Positions 32,700 to 43,459 of a stretch of 64,000 nt of DNA are shown in pieces (the stretch's first letter is position 1; each line of letters opens with the position of its first letter). The stretch lies in NCBI RefSeq assembly GCF_028372415.1, contig NC_092872.1:548202205-548266204 (forward strand), given 5' to 3'. Under the pieces are notes generated by a model. That model made no database searches. It saw only the letters and a list, made by a program, of their open reading frames with translations, and had not been told where the DNA came from. Source of the DNA: Notamacropus eugenii (Eukaryota; Chordata; Mammalia; Diprotodontia; Macropodidae). The position numbers and the translations under genes were made by a program.

Positions 32700-33215
32700 T
32701 TCTCTGTTTAATTTTGAAATCAACAATCATTCAACAAACAAATTTTTCAACAAGCAAAGAAAAGGGAATATCACAAAAGAAACTAAACTTACGTATATGC
32801 AGGTTATTGATTTTTTAATAACCATATTAAATGTAGCAAGGTAATAACAAAATTATTCTATTTGGCACCCCTTTGGCATTTAATTTTTTTTCTGAAATAC
32901 AATTTGATTGATTTTGTTTTTATATCTTGCAGATTTCCCACTACACCATCACCTTTCCTCCTCCCAGAGGGTCCTCCTCCACATCAAATGATATAATACA
33001 TTGTGTTCCCAAAGTCTTGGTATAGTTTTAAGTTTTGGGGATATCTTTTATATGAAAAATATTTTTTAAATCTTAAACTTTTATTTAAATCTTAGCTATT
33101 ATTACAGTAAAGAATTTAAGAAAGAGGGGAAAACAGTTTAGCAACATTAAAAAGCACATTGAAAAAGTCTGAAATTATTCTCAGTGGGAGAAAAGTCCCT
33201 CACTCCTGCAAAGGA
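32700..33215 (-). mobile_element. LINE 3'-UTR-like insertion
   Basis: 'ttgtttttatatcttgcaga', 'ctttcctcctcccagagggt' and 'cattgaaaaagtctgaaatt' are similar in kind to the minus-strand element at 22440. Family uncertain. Confidence 0.45.
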
Positions 33216-33217
33216 GG

Positions 33218-33330
33218 ACAGCTAGGTAGTGCAGTGGATAGAGCACAGGATCTGGAGACAGGAAAATCAAGAACTGAATTCAAATCCACCCTCAGATACT
33301 TCCTAGCTGTGTGACCCTGGACCAGAGACA
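33218..33330 (+). repeat. 5' half of an RTE-tailed SINE
   Basis: 'ggacagctaggtagtgcagt', 'cttcctagctgtgtgaccct'; the 3' half and tail are missing. Confidence 0.75.
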
Positions 33331-34029
33331 TAGTTATCTCCATTGTAATTTAACAAAGTATTAGACCAAATTTCTTATGATATCATTATGTTGTTGAAAC
33401 ACTGTGAATACAGGTCTAGATGGTTATTTAGGCAGATTTGGAAATGTTTGAATGACAAGAACCAAAGAGGAGTTACTAATGGATCAATGTCAACTTTTTC
33501 AGTGGAATGTCCCAGACATCTGTCCTTGACCTGAAATGCATAATTTAGATAAAGATAAACTTGCAGATGACAAAAAGCTGGAGATAGGATGGGAAGTGAT
33601 ACTTTTTGAATCTGTTGGTTGCCGATTGTAATGAATCTACATAGAGTGGATGACAGAGTCAGGATTCAAAGAAATGACTTGACAGGCTAGAAGGTTAGGC
33701 TAAAATTTAATAGGGACAATAGGAACAAAGTTAAGTTTTAAAAAGCAACTTCACAAGTGGAAGATAGGAGAGGAGTGGCTATGTGCCAATTTGGGGGAAA
33801 AAAACAATCTGGGAATTTTTATGGATTGCATGAAGAATGAATGGGCATACATATACAACAATGGATAATACTAATTCTATCTCAGGTTACACTGAGAAGC
33901 AGAGCATCCAGTCGTGCAGCAGTGGTTGTCTTGCTTTACTCTGATGAGGTTAGATCCCATCTGATTATTTTATCCAATTCTGGATGCCATGTGCAGTGGA
34001 GTGGAAGACTAAGTGGGAGAGTAATCAGA

Positions 34030-34445
34030 AAAACTGGGTAGCAACTCTACCATTGACCTATTGAGTTGTTGTTATTCAGTCATTTCAGTTGTGTTCAACT
34101 CTTTGTGACCCCATTTGGGGTTTTCTTGGAAAAGACACTGGAGTGGTTTGCCATTTTCTTCTCCAACTCATTTTACAGATGAGGAAAATGAGGTAAGCAA
34201 GGTTAAGTGACTTGCCCAGAGTCACATAGCTAGCAAATGTCCGAGTCTGGATTTGAACTCATGACAATGAGTCTTCCTGACTCTACTCCTAGCACTCTAC
34301 CCACTGAGCCATATTAGCTGCTCTAACCTATTGAGTTATTCTGGATAAATTCTTTCTTCCCCCTGGCCCTCAGTTTCCTCTTCTATCAATTCAGGAGACT
34401 GGATGAAGGTGTCTTTAAGGTCCCATTCAATCTTCTATGATTCTG
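34030..34445 (+). repeat. MIR split by an RTE-tailed SINE
   Basis: MIR parts 34030-34067 ('aactgggtagcaactctacc') and 34326-34445 ('ctggccctcagtttcctctt', 'ggaagactggatgaaggtg'-like sequence) flank the SINE at 34068-34325. Confidence 0.65.
34068..34325 (-). mobile_element. RTE-tailed SINE with perfect target-site duplication
   Basis: Tail 'gttgttattcagtcatttca', 'ctttgtgaccccatttgggg', 'cattttacagatgaggaaaa', 'ttgcccagagtcacatagct', and head 'ctctacccactgagccatat'. Flanked by 'acctattgagtt' at 34056-34067 and 34326-34337 (12 nt, perfect). One of the best preserved copies of the family here. Confidence 0.92.
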
Positions 34446-34565
34446 TGACACTTTCAACTATATATAGTATTAACCTTGTATATAGAAAAGTAAGCAACTA
34501 TCTACATGGTATTATTTGATGTAAGATGAAAATGATATATTCAAAAATTGTGAACATCAATGTCA

Positions 34566-34700
34566 CAGGATCATAGATTTAGAACTTTAAGTCACCTCAG
34601 AGGTGATCTAGTCCAATCCCCTTTCTCTGTCAAACTACCAAAATTTTGCCCTTAGACATTTATGACTTGGGGCCTTAAAAGCTTCCCGGTCACTTATTAA
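34566..34700 (-). repeat. MIR-like fragment
   Basis: 'gatcatagatttagaacttt' and 'gtgatctagtccaatcccct' resemble the start of the family also seen at 4145 and 41610. Confidence 0.5.
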
Positions 34701-34844
34701 AATACAAATGGAGATATAACTGACCTACTTATCAAATTTCAGAAGGCAAAAATTGTGTTGGTTATCAGAATCAGTACCCAAACAAATTTTAGCAAGTTTG
34801 AATGGTGGGTTGACTAAAAAGATAAAATTTAATATAAAGACTTA

Positions 34845-35065
34845 GGTAGCACCATGGATAGAGCACTGATCTGAACTAGAAAAACTTGAACTCAAATTTT
34901 CTGTCACTTACAAGGTTTTTTACCATTAGCAAGTCACTTACCTCTTTGAGCCTCAGTTTATTCTACTATTAAACAGAGGTAACAATAGTATCAACCTTAT
35001 AAGGTTGTTGAGAGGTCCAAAGAAGATAACATATGCAGAGTGCTTTGCAAATTTCATGAATAGAG
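34845..35065 (+). repeat. THER1/MIR-type SINE
   Basis: 'gtagcaccatggatagagca', 'cttacctctttgagcctcag', 'aaccttataaggttgttgag' and 'agagtgctttgcaaatttca' give a nearly complete THER1-like copy. Confidence 0.75.
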
Positions 35066-35204
35066 ATAAATGAAAAATAATTCACTTGGATTAAAAAAAG
35101 TCACAGGCATGATTAGATCTAAAAAAGAAAAAAATAGGGGATTTTAGTGGATTGCAAACTCAATTCAAGTCATCCATGTGACACAATAGTCAAAAAAATT
35201 ATTG

Positions 35205-35275
35205 TCAGTCCTTCAATAAATAATTCTTAAGCACCTACCGTGTGCTGGGCCCTATGTTAAGCTATGGTGATTTTT
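35205..35275 (+). repeat. Ancient repeat fragment
   Basis: 'cttaagcacctaccgtgtgc' and 'tgggccctatgttaagctat'. Confidence 0.55.
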
Positions 35276-35309
35276 AGATTCTCTTAAGGGAGACTGAAGG
35301 TTCTGAATA

Positions 35310-36117
35310 AGGAAACCAATAATTTTGCTACCCCCTGCCCTGATCAGATCACATCTGAAGTTACCTGTTTGGTTTTGAAAACCATATTCTAGGAAAGACG
35401 TGGAGAACTTAAAAGGTCTAGGAAAGGGTGACCAATATGGTGAGGAGACTGGAAAACATGTTACAAAGTCATCGGGAAAAGAATGGTTTTAGCAAAAGAA
35501 AAAAGAACAAAAGACAATTTAACTTGGAGAAGAGATTTAGGGGAGCCTTGGTATCTGTCTTTAAGTATTCAAAGAGAAATGTGGAAAAGAATATTTCTTG
35601 AAATAAATTGAAGACAGATTAGACTTATAGCCCCAGAATATAGAATTAAAACTAATGGATATGAATTGAAGAGAGGTAGACTCTAGACTTCTTGAAGATC
35701 TCTTTACCTCTCAGTCCTTTTCTTTGATTAGTCTTTTCTTCCTGGGGCCTCCATTTTAAGGAATTTCCTGCCCTGACTTTCTGATCTTTCTCCAACATGC
35801 TCCCCACTTTCAGCTTCATTTTGTGTGTTGTCTTCCTCCATTAGAATATAAGCTCTTTGAGGTCAAGGACTGACTTTCTTTTTACTTCTATTTGTATACC
35901 CAGTGCTCAACATAGTTCTTGGCACATAATAGTAAGTGCTTAAGAAATATTTATTTACTGAATATTAAGGGGAGAAAATACTTCCCAACTATTAGAGTTG
36001 TCCAGAAATGTAATGAGGTACTTCAGGAGATGGCAGGCTCACCATCATTGGAGGTTTTCCAACAGATTTTGGATAACCTTTTGTCATACCCATTGACTTA
36101 TGAGTTGAACTAGATAT
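35310..36117 (+). mobile_element. CR1/L3-clade LINE 3' region, split by L2
   Basis: 'gatcagatcacatctgaagt', 'agggtgaccaatatggtgag', 'tggtatctgtctttaagtat', then after an L2 (35700-35965) 'ctattagagttgtccagaaa', 'tcaccatcattggaggtttt' and 'gttgaactagatat'. This is the classic 3' end of a CR1-type element. A hAT element then interrupts it at 36118. Confidence 0.78.
35700..35965 (+). mobile_element. L2 3' region inserted in CR1/L3
   Basis: 'ttccattttaaggaatttcc', 'tccattagaatataagctct', 'ggcacataatagtaagtgct' and 'aagaaatatttatttactga'. Its position between two CR1 pieces dates it as younger than that CR1. Confidence 0.75.
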
Positions 36118-36311
36118 GAGCTTCTTAACTTGGGGTATGTGGATTTCAAGGGTGTCTGTTAACACGGATGGGGAAAATATATATCCATTTTCATCAACTT
36201 CTAGAAATTAAAATTTAGTAATTCCTTCCATTATGATTTTTAAAAACTGAGTTATCTTTATTCTTCACCAGACTGGCAAAGGCAACCAAGAGGCCAAAAA
36301 AGGTAAGATCT
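36118..36311 (+). mobile_element. hAT-type non-autonomous element, copy 1
   Basis: Starts 'gagcttcttaacttggggta', ends 'ccaaaaaaggtaagatct' (terminal inverted repeats of the 'ttcttaac' kind). Internal 'ttcaccagactggcaaaggc' is shared with the copy at 37942. Flanks 'ctagatat' (36110-36117) and 'ctagatta' (36312-36319) match at 6 of 8. It lies inside CR1/L3. Confidence 0.7.
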
Positions 36312-36784
36312 CTAGATTATAAGACTGTTGAAATCCCTTACAGCTTTAAAATTCTGTTTAATACTCTTGAGAAGAGTAATACCTCAAGGATTCATACCTT
36401 TGCAGGATTAGTTATGAAGAAGTTAGAAAGCAAGACCTCATGGAAATGGGAGGAAGTATTAGCACTAGTTGGCCCGGTTTTACAAGGGGAGAGAGGAACA
36501 TGGGAAGGGGTTAGGATGGTGCCAGATATAAACTTTTCAGTTCTTCTGAGAGATGGCTCTATTCATAGATCCCTCTAAGAGAGTCCAGGGTAGTTAAGGC
36601 TCATGGCCTTAAACATCACCTAAAGAGTTTGTGTTGGGAAAAAAAAAAAGCCATTCCCAGAATACTTCCCTCTGGAGAAGGTCAAATCATGGACCCTGTT
36701 AGCGACCTTGCTTTTTGGCACACTTCCAGTGTTATAAACAATAGAAAGGAACCCTGGAAATGCAGGTATTATAATTTAATGAAA

Positions 36785-36900
36785 GGAAAAAAATCTTTTT
36801 TGGAGTGAGAAGACTTAGATTCTAGTTCTGGCATAGCTATTAACTCTTTGTGTGACTTTGGGCAAGTCATATCCCTTCCAAAGTACCATGTCTGACTGTG
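36785..36900 (+). repeat. MIR-type SINE
   Basis: 'tttggagtgagaagacttag', 'ttgtgtgactttgggcaagt'. Confidence 0.6.
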
Positions 36901-37023
36901 TGACTCAGTCTGTATCTATAGTACTCATTCTTTCTAACAGAAGGAGGAAAATGTGTTTCCACGATCTATTCTAGGGGACTAAGATTGGTCATGGCTGTTC
37001 ATCTCAGCTCTTCTGCCTTTTAG

Positions 37024-37105
37024 TGTTATTTTAATTTAATTAATTTTATATTTTATTTTTATATTTTATATATTTTATTTTTATTTTATTTTATATTACT
37101 GTGAT
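37024..37105. repeat. (TTTTAT)n low-complexity tract
   Basis: Imperfect TTTTA/TTTTAT units over about 80 bp. Confidence 0.85.
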
Positions 37106-37198
37106 CATTGCCTATAATTTTATATCTGTAGTAATGAGCAGATCAGGAAGAGGCAAAATAAGAACAAAGCTTGGAACAGAGAAGCCCTCTCTTTAAAC

Positions 37199-37390
37199 TA
37201 GATGTTCTTACCCTTTTTGTATCATAGATACTTTGTCAATCTGACGAAGCCTATAGATCCCCTCTCCAAATTTTTTTTAATCATAATGGAAGGAAATGCT
37301 CAATTTCAGGTAGAAGTTGGTGAAAATTAAGATGTAATGTTTCCCCTCCAAGTTCGTGTACCCCCTGAAATCCTAGATTAAGACTCCTGA
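37199..37390 (-). mobile_element. hAT-type non-autonomous element, copy 2
   Basis: Reversed orientation: 'gatgttcttacccttttt', 'tctgacgaagcctatagatc', ending 'gattaagactcctga'. Flanks 'ctttaaac' (37191-37198) and 'ctctaaac' (37391-37398) match at 7 of 8. Confidence 0.72.
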
Positions 37391-37789
37391 CTCTAAACGC
37401 AAAGGTTCCACAGCTGTGGAAACTCACAGGACTTAAATAGGACTGTCATTAGCAGGGAGATTGTGGGGCTACAGAACACCCACTCAGAATATTCTGTTAT
37501 CCTATGCCTTCTCTTTGCTTAATTAAAGTCTTTTAATGACACAGTCTGTATATATATTTCCTTTTCTGCTAAGATGAACCTCCCCATATGACAATTATCA
37601 CAATGTTGTGAAAACTATCCACAGTTGGCTCTTAATAGTTTTCCATTTCCAATTGAAACATGAAAATGTTTCTGGGGAAAATGCAAATGGATCAGGCTCG
37701 TCAACCACATTTCATGCCAGGCAGGCATTTTGCAAAGAAAAAGAAGTCAAACATTGATTGGAAAAAAGGAGTTGCATTAGCATCAACAC

Positions 37790-38215
37790 TTGAGAGTTGG
37801 CTTTTGCTGCTGGCTCCAACACTGACTGGGTAACCCTAGATCACTATTCCCAAGTTTTTTCTTCCTCTGAAGGGAATTAGTTAATTCCTTCCTTCATCAG
37901 GTCTAACTTTCTCTGTCAAATGAAGGAGTGGGACTACATGAGGGGTTCTTAATCAGGAGATTTGGGATAGATTTTAGGGGGATCTGTGAATGTAGATGGC
38001 AAAAAACCTTTATATCAATATAATTGATTTTCTTTGTGATCTTATGTACTTTATTCTATGCACTGAAAAATGTTGTTCTGAATAGAGTTTCATAGGCTTC
38101 ACCAGACTGCCAAAGGAGTCCATGATACAAAAAATTTTGAGAATCCCTAGGCTGGATGAAGTTTAAAGTCCCTTCCAAAGCTAGTGTTCCATGTTCTATG
38201 TATAAAGAGTCCTTC
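37790..38215 (+). repeat. MIR split by hAT copy 3
   Basis: 'gctggctccaacactgactg', 'caaatgaaggagtgggacta' before the insertion and 'agtttaaagtcccttccaaa' after it join as one MIR. Confidence 0.7.
37942..38151 (+). mobile_element. hAT-type non-autonomous element, copy 3
   Basis: 'ggggttcttaatcaggagat' at the left and 'aaattttgagaatccctag' at the right form imperfect inverted ends. Interior 'taatatgattt'-type AT-rich part and 'ttcaccagactgccaaagga' are conserved with copy 1. Flanks 'ctacatga' (37934-37941) and 'ctggatga' (38152-38159) match at 6 of 8. Removing the element restores the MIR. Confidence 0.78.
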
Positions 38216-38589
38216 AAGATCTAAGATAACTACATTTTAAGATTCCTTCCATCTATGACATTCTTTTTTTTAAAGTACCTTCTGACACTGATATAGCCTC
38301 TCCAGTTATTATATCCTATGCTCTCTGTTTAAGGTGCCTATCGTAGGCTAAAATTCTATATTCTATACTTTCTAACTCTGACATTCCAGGATTCCATGAT
38401 CATCAGTAAAGCAGAACTTTCCATGAAGGTCTTGATCGAAGTCTTGATATTTTAGAGGTCCCAAAGACTACCCATCTCAATCATTCAGGCCTACATGCCA
38501 TGGACAACAAAACATCTTCAAAGAAGATATGTGATAGTTTTTATTGATTCACTGGAGAGAAACAGCAGAAACAGTGTAAGAATTGTTCA

Positions 38590-38695
38590 ACTGACCTGCT
38601 GGTGAACTTGTTGGACAGGTCACATCACTTTTCTCATCTATTAAATGAGTGGGTTGAAATGGACAATCTCTGAGATTGCTCTAGTTCTAATATTT
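38590..38695 (+). repeat. MIR 3' half
   Basis: 'ggacaggtcacatcactttt', 'tctattaaatgagtgggttg', 'ggacaatctctgagattgct'. Confidence 0.6.
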
Positions 38696-38774
38696 TTGCA
38701 AATCCTCTTTGTCTCAACTTCATTCATATTTAAGATTTTGTGTTCAGAGACCCAAATATTGAGACTGGAGATCT

Positions 38775-40240
38775 CAATCTCTTTGCAGAATCTTAGAACT
38801 AGAAGGGATTGGGGAGACCATCTGGTCTAATCCATACTTGAAAAAGAATTCCCTCTATAATAGCTCTAACATGCAATCATTCAGTCTTTTCTTACTGCTA
38901 ATAAGAAAGAATCTACTATCTCCTGAGGCGTCCCAATCCCACTTATGAATATCTTTAATTGTTAGAAATTTTTTTTTCCTTTTAGCCTGCATCTGCCTCT
39001 CTGTGACTTCTACCCATGTTTGCCCTCTGGTGCTGAGCAAAACAAGCTTAGCCTCTCTTCCAAATGATAGTTTTTCAAATATTTGGAGCTAGCTTAGTAC
39101 ATGTCATCTTCCTACAGTACATGGGTCTCCTCAGAAGTCAGAGATAGCTGACTTAGAAATGATAAATCAGGCATGATTCTCACTTTCTCTGGTGGGATTG
39201 GGGAGTGGGGGAGGTGTTGATACTGACTTCATTCTCAAAACTGGGAGCAGGAAGAGGAGATCAGGGGCTTCAGAATCTCAGAAGGGACGTCCTCAGAGTT
39301 CAACTAGTCCTATAATGTGATACTCAAACAGAAAGGGAGGGGAGGCACATATTGACGCAGTTTCAAAAAGTAACGTTCTCTGTTTTCATTGTGTTTTATT
39401 AGGTGGTTAAATATTTACAAATTATAATTTTTTTCTTTTTTTCCAATTTATTTATTTTTAGTTTTCAACATTCCCTTCCATAAGTTTTAAATTTTCTCCC
39501 CCTCCCTCCTCTCTCCCCACTCAAGACGGCATGCAATCTGATATGGGCTCTACACATACATTCCCATCAAACACATTTTCATATTAGTCATATTGCATGG
39601 AATAATTGTTACAAAGTGAAGAAACCATGGGAAAGAAAAAAAACAAAACAAAAAGAAAACAAAAAAGAAAAGTCTGCTTCACTCTGCACTCCAACTCCAT
39701 AGTCTTTTCTCTAGACGTGGATGACATTTTCCATCATGAGTCCTTTGGCTTTGTTTTAGAACCTTGCATTGCTGGGAAGGGCTAAGTCTATCAAAATCAG
39801 TCATCCCACACTGTGGCTTTCTGTGAACAACGTTCTCCTGGTTCTGCTTCCTTCGCTCAGCCAATTACAAAAATTTACCAATTTTAATGTGGTTTGGGTT
39901 GGGTGTTTGGCATTTCTGATCTACTCCAAACTGTCTAAACTAGAATCCCTTTGATTTTTCCCCAATTCTCCTCTTTTCCAGGCTGGATGGCTCAAATTCT
40001 TTCTACTGATCCTTCTAAGGCAAGATCTCCATTCCCTAACTATACTCCTTGCCTTGTCCTGGACACTCTCCAGTCTATATCCTTCCCAAAATGTTACATC
40101 CAGAACTGAACATTTTTATAGTTTCCCTTCTTGGCATCCAAAGAAAGAACTATATCTGACATCCTGGTTTTCTACTCTTAGGTCCCTAGGTGATGCACCT
40201 GATCTCAAACTTTGTGAATTACAGGGAAACTGTACCTTGT
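38775..40240 (-). mobile_element. CR1/L3-clade LINE 3' region, split by L1
   Basis: Reversed CR1 3' end: 'tcttagaactagaagggatt', 'ctactatctcctgaggcgtc', 'gcctgcatctgcctctctgt', 'gccctctggtgctgagcaaa', then after an L1 (39424-39862) 'ccaggctggatggctcaaat', 'gtcctggacactctccagtc' and 'acatccagaactgaacattt'. The last part corresponds to ORF2 end codons. Confidence 0.7.
39424..39862 (-). mobile_element. 5'-truncated L1
   Basis: 'ccaatttatttatttttagt', 'agacggcatgcaatctgata', 'tttccatcatgagtcctttg' and 'gttctcctggttctgcttcc': 3' UTR and the last few ORF2 codons of the same L1 lineage as 18831 and 50464. Imperfect duplication of AT-rich flanks only. Confidence 0.85.
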
Positions 40241-40284
40241 GTCCTCTATGGATGTCTTTCTACATTTCTACCATGTCTAGGCAG

Positions 40285-40520
40285 TTAGATGGTGAAGTGA
40301 ATAGAACACTAGACCTGGAGTAAGAAAGAACTGAATTCAAACTTGGCCTCAGACACTTACCAGCTGTGTGACCCTGGATAAGTCTATTTGCCTGAGTTTC
40401 CTAATCTGTAAAACAGAGACCATAATAACACCAACATCCCAGGGTTTCTGGGAGGATGAAATGAGATAATATTTATAAAGTGCTTAACACGTAGTAGGTA
40501 ATTAATGAATGTTTATTGTG
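40285..40520 (+). repeat. THER1/MIR-type SINE
   Basis: 'gcagttagatggtgaagtga', 'accagctgtgtgaccctgga', 'ctgggaggatgaaatgagat' and 'gtgcttaacacgtagtaggt' give the complete head, core and tail. Confidence 0.8.
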
Positions 40521-40804
40521 TCTGGTTTCTACCATCTTTACTTATCTTCTGCTTAATTCTTTGCTTGACTCAAGAGGTGAAAGCTTCTCCATTCTGAGAT
40601 GATGTTTACTGGAGTGGGACTTCTTTATTTGTAGCTCAAAATGCCATGGCTGCACCCACTTCCTATGAGATATAATTTTCTTTAGGGTTATTTGTGTCTT
40701 TTTTATTATCTCTTTCATAGTTTTCTCAGGTGTTTGCAGGTCTGGGTCATAGTCATTGATAACATCTTTGGGAACCAAGTCAAAGTACTTGTTATAAATG
40801 ACTT

Positions 40805-40925
40805 TATTCTTTGATTGCCTGTGATTTGAATAACTCTTATGATCCAGTCCAACCTTCTTGCTTTACAGAGGAGGAAACTGAGGCCAAAGGAGGTTAAGTT
40901 ATTTGCAAAAGATCATGCAGTTTTA
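40805..40925 (-). repeat. MIR-like fragment, minus strand
   Basis: 'cttatgatccagtccaacct', 'tttacagaggaggaaactga', 'gcaaaagatcatgcagtttt'; its interior is then broken by the SINE at 40928. Confidence 0.6.
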
Positions 40926-40927
40926 AG

Positions 40928-41185
40928 TGGCAGAGGCAGCTAGGTGGTGCAGTGGATAGAGTGCCGGTCCTGGAGTCAGGAGGATTCATCGTCCTGAGTT
41001 CAAATTTGACTCCAGACACTTACTAGGTATGTGATGCTGGGCAGGGCACAACCCTATTTGCCTCAATTTTCTCATCTATAAAATGAACTGGAAAAGGCAA
41101 ACTGCTCCTACATTTTTGCTAAGAAAATCCCAAATGTGGTCATGAAGGGTAGGACATGACTGAAAAACAACCAAACAACAGCAAC
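40928..41185 (+). mobile_element. RTE-tailed SINE
   Basis: 'ggcagctaggtggtgcagtg', 'cggtcctggagtcaggagga', 'tctataaaatgaactggaaa', 'aagaaaatcccaaatgtggt' and tail 'atgactgaaaaacaaccaaa'. Nearly full length. Confidence 0.9.
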
Positions 41186-41609
41186 TTCTGACTAAATCCT
41201 GGTATGTCTTCTGTGCATCATAGAAGGTTTACATTCCCTGGGAACAGCTTAAGTTTGGTAACAGGTAAAAGGCAATTTCCAAAGAAAGGTACTATTAGGG
41301 GAAGTTTTTTTCCCCCTATTAAGAACATTGTCCTGGATAGCCCAATATTAGCCACAGCTGCCAAAGTGGTGGGAAACACCCATTCTTAACATGATTACTA
41401 TGTTTGGATTTCTTGTGATAACAAAATACTGGACTCTGAGAAGGTCAAGTTGACCTTTTCCATCAGTGAGAGGGCAGCTTTGAAACTGTCCCCTTCTCTA
41501 GGCATTCAGTGATAGAGGCAAGGGGGCGGGGGGAGCTTTGCTATTTGCATTCTGCATCAATGGAAGAGGAAGTCATAAAGCCAGTAGAGTGCGAGGCAAC
41601 TAAAAAGAG

Positions 41610-41815
41610 AATGCTAGAGTTGGAAGAGACCTTAAATAGCATCTAGTCTAACTCAATCCTCCCACCCCCTCCTTGTTTTGCAGATGAGGGAACTGAAGGA
41701 CAGAGCAGGGAACTGACTTACTCAATGTCACTCAGGTAGTAAGCAGAGCCAAGATTTGAACACAGGTCTATGGTCTTTTCAATCCAGATCCAGTAATCTT
41801 TCTATCCCATTAAAA
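41610..41815 (-). repeat. MIR-like SINE
   Basis: 'agagaatgctagagttggaa', 'tttgcagatgagggaactga', 'actcaatgtcactcaggtag'. Confidence 0.65.
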
Positions 41816-41819
41816 AAAG

Positions 41820-41985
41820 TTGTAGAATGTTAGATTTGCAAGGGATCTAAAAGGTCACTGAGTTCAACTTATACTTCTCAAAATCCCCTCTACAACATAA
41901 GTGGCAAGATATGTTCTAGTCTCTGCTTAACAACTGATTTGCCAGCACTGAGTTGGGTTTCTTCACAGACTTCAAAAACCACTCA
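41820..41985 (-). repeat. CR1/L3 3' end fragment, minus strand
   Basis: 'gaatgttagatttgcaaggg', 'aatcccctctacaacataag' and 'tagtctctgcttaacaactg' match the reversed CR1/L3 terminus. Confidence 0.55.
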
Positions 41986-42066
41986 GACTAATTAGCTTGC
42001 CGGAAGTTCCAAGTTATCCATTATATCATAATCAAAGAACCAGGCTACGATTTGTTCTAGAAGTGA

Positions 42067-42549
42067 TTGCAAGGATCACAGAGACAAATGAGGATTCTGA
42101 GGGCAGAGGCATTTTACTATGAACCAAAGGATTCAACAATTTGGCTCTCAAACTTTTGCTTTGTAAAGGAGAGGACTGGTACCAGTTTGGAGAGGAATAT
42201 CCAGAATCTCAGCTTAGGTCTATGGCATTTCAGAGGAGGGGACAATGCTTTCCATCATCTTGCTATTTGGTTCCAGCAGCCTCTATCAAGAAACACTAGG
42301 TTTGAGAACAACTCAAAGAGAAGACAGAAGAGTGGGTTCCTAAAGGCCAGCAACTCTGCAATGGATGATGCTAGATGGGAGGCAGTGAAGACGCATTCTG
42401 TTCTCCTTCATTTATTCCTCCTAACTCTGTCTTTGGTTCATTTTCTTTCTCATTCTCTTCCTCTTGCTCTTTTCCTCTTGTTTCTTCTCTTCTCATTCAC
42501 CTCCTATGCTATCCTTTATTCTCTCCCTCCTCATTTTCCCTCCTTCTGA
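42067..42549 (+). other. Longest open frame in the window (160 codons), probably not a gene
   Basis: Its first two-thirds has ordinary composition without a motif I know. Its last third is a leucine/serine/phenylalanine-rich run generated by a polypyrimidine tract. There is no splice context, no upstream exon and no conserved domain. I regard it as a chance frame, but it is the best candidate in the window for a comparative coding test. Confidence 0.6.
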
Positions 42550-42680
42550 TTTGGTTCATCATTCTCCTCTTCATACTTCCCCCTCTCCATTCTTTCCCCC
42601 TAATCTTAATCCTATTCTTTTTTTGCTCCTTTCTCATCTTATTCTTTTTCATTTTCCTTTTCTCCCTTCTAAACAAGACT
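42395..42680. repeat. Polypyrimidine tract (CT-rich)
   Basis: Nearly 290 bp dominated by C and T, mostly short TCC, TTC and CTT units with few purines. It explains the overlapping open frames of 72, 153 and 160 codons, which read as Leu/Phe/Ser/Pro runs. Confidence 0.8.
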
Positions 42681-42875
42681 AGAAATCAAGTTGCTTCTTT
42701 CCTCATTGTTAGACCAAGTTTAACATCCCCACCCCCCCACCTTTTGTACTCTATTCTAATACTTTTGGGTCATTGCTTTTTTTCCACATCAACAGATATT
42801 AACAGTGCAAATACTATATTAAATGAAATTTCTTGAAAATTTTTTTGACATAACCTTAAAAAGTTTGGGACCACA

Positions 42876-43115
42876 TTGTTGTTCAGTCATGTCCAACTCT
42901 TTGTGACCCCATTTGGGGTTTTCTTGGCAAAGATACTGGAATGGTTTGCCATTTCATTCTTCAGCTCATTTTACAGATGAGGAAAGTGAGGCAAATAGGG
43001 TTAGGTGATTTTCCCAGGATCAAACAGCTAGTAAGTGCTAGAAACTGGATTTGAACTCACGTCTTCATGACTCCAGGCCCTGCATGCTTTCTATTGTTAT
43101 CACCTAGCTGCCCTG
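42876..43115 (-). mobile_element. RTE-tailed SINE
   Basis: Tail 'attgttgttcagtcatgtcc', 'aactctttgtgaccccattt', 'agctcattttacagatgagg', 'ctggatttgaactcacgtct' and head 'ttatcacctagctgcc'. Flanks are only weakly alike ('tttgggacca', 'cctgggaacc'). Confidence 0.88.
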
Positions 43116-43317
43116 GGAACCTCTGGCTTAAGGTAAATCAAGGCCATGGTTCCAAATCACCAAGAATAGGATCAAAGTGCATTGGTTACTAAGTTGTATA
43201 CTAGGTGCATGGTTTCCTCAAACCTGAGCAGACCTTTTGAATTCCCCAGCATGACATAAGACATACCTCCTATTTAGCATTAGGGACTAAGTTCTAATGA
43301 CCATTCTTTGACCAATA

Positions 43318-43336
43318 TGATGATGATGATGATGGC
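43318..43336. repeat. (ATG)n repeat
   Basis: Six ATG/GAT units. Confidence 0.75.
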
Positions 43337-43459
43337 AAGGATGATTGACATTTTCAAGTACGTCCAGAATTGAAATGGACATGAGGTCGTATTATTAACC
43401 TTGAGCGAGAATTCCAACTATGTCATCTAGGACAATTTAATGCCCTCTCAGATTAAAGA

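Larger units (their letters stand above)
32525..34060 (+). mobile_element. CR1/L3-clade LINE, decayed and interrupted
   Basis: Pieces occur in ORF2 order: 'gactttgactccaggcaaac' (conserved 'LTSTPGK' block), then after insertions a domain around 33380, 'tggatcaatgtcaacttttt', 'gataaacttgcagatgacaa' (the AxD region 'KLADDKKL'), and 'tttatccaattctggatgcc' (3' region). Insertions: LINE 3' UTR about 32700-33215 and a SINE half 33218-33330. CR1-clade elements are non-LTR retrotransposons; this copy is dead. Confidence 0.7.

Noticed and set aside
42375..42836. 153-codon plus-strand open frame, Leu/Phe/Ser-rich like a membrane protein
   Set aside because: It lies in the polypyrimidine tract; the apparent hydrophobic segments are a translation of CT repeats.
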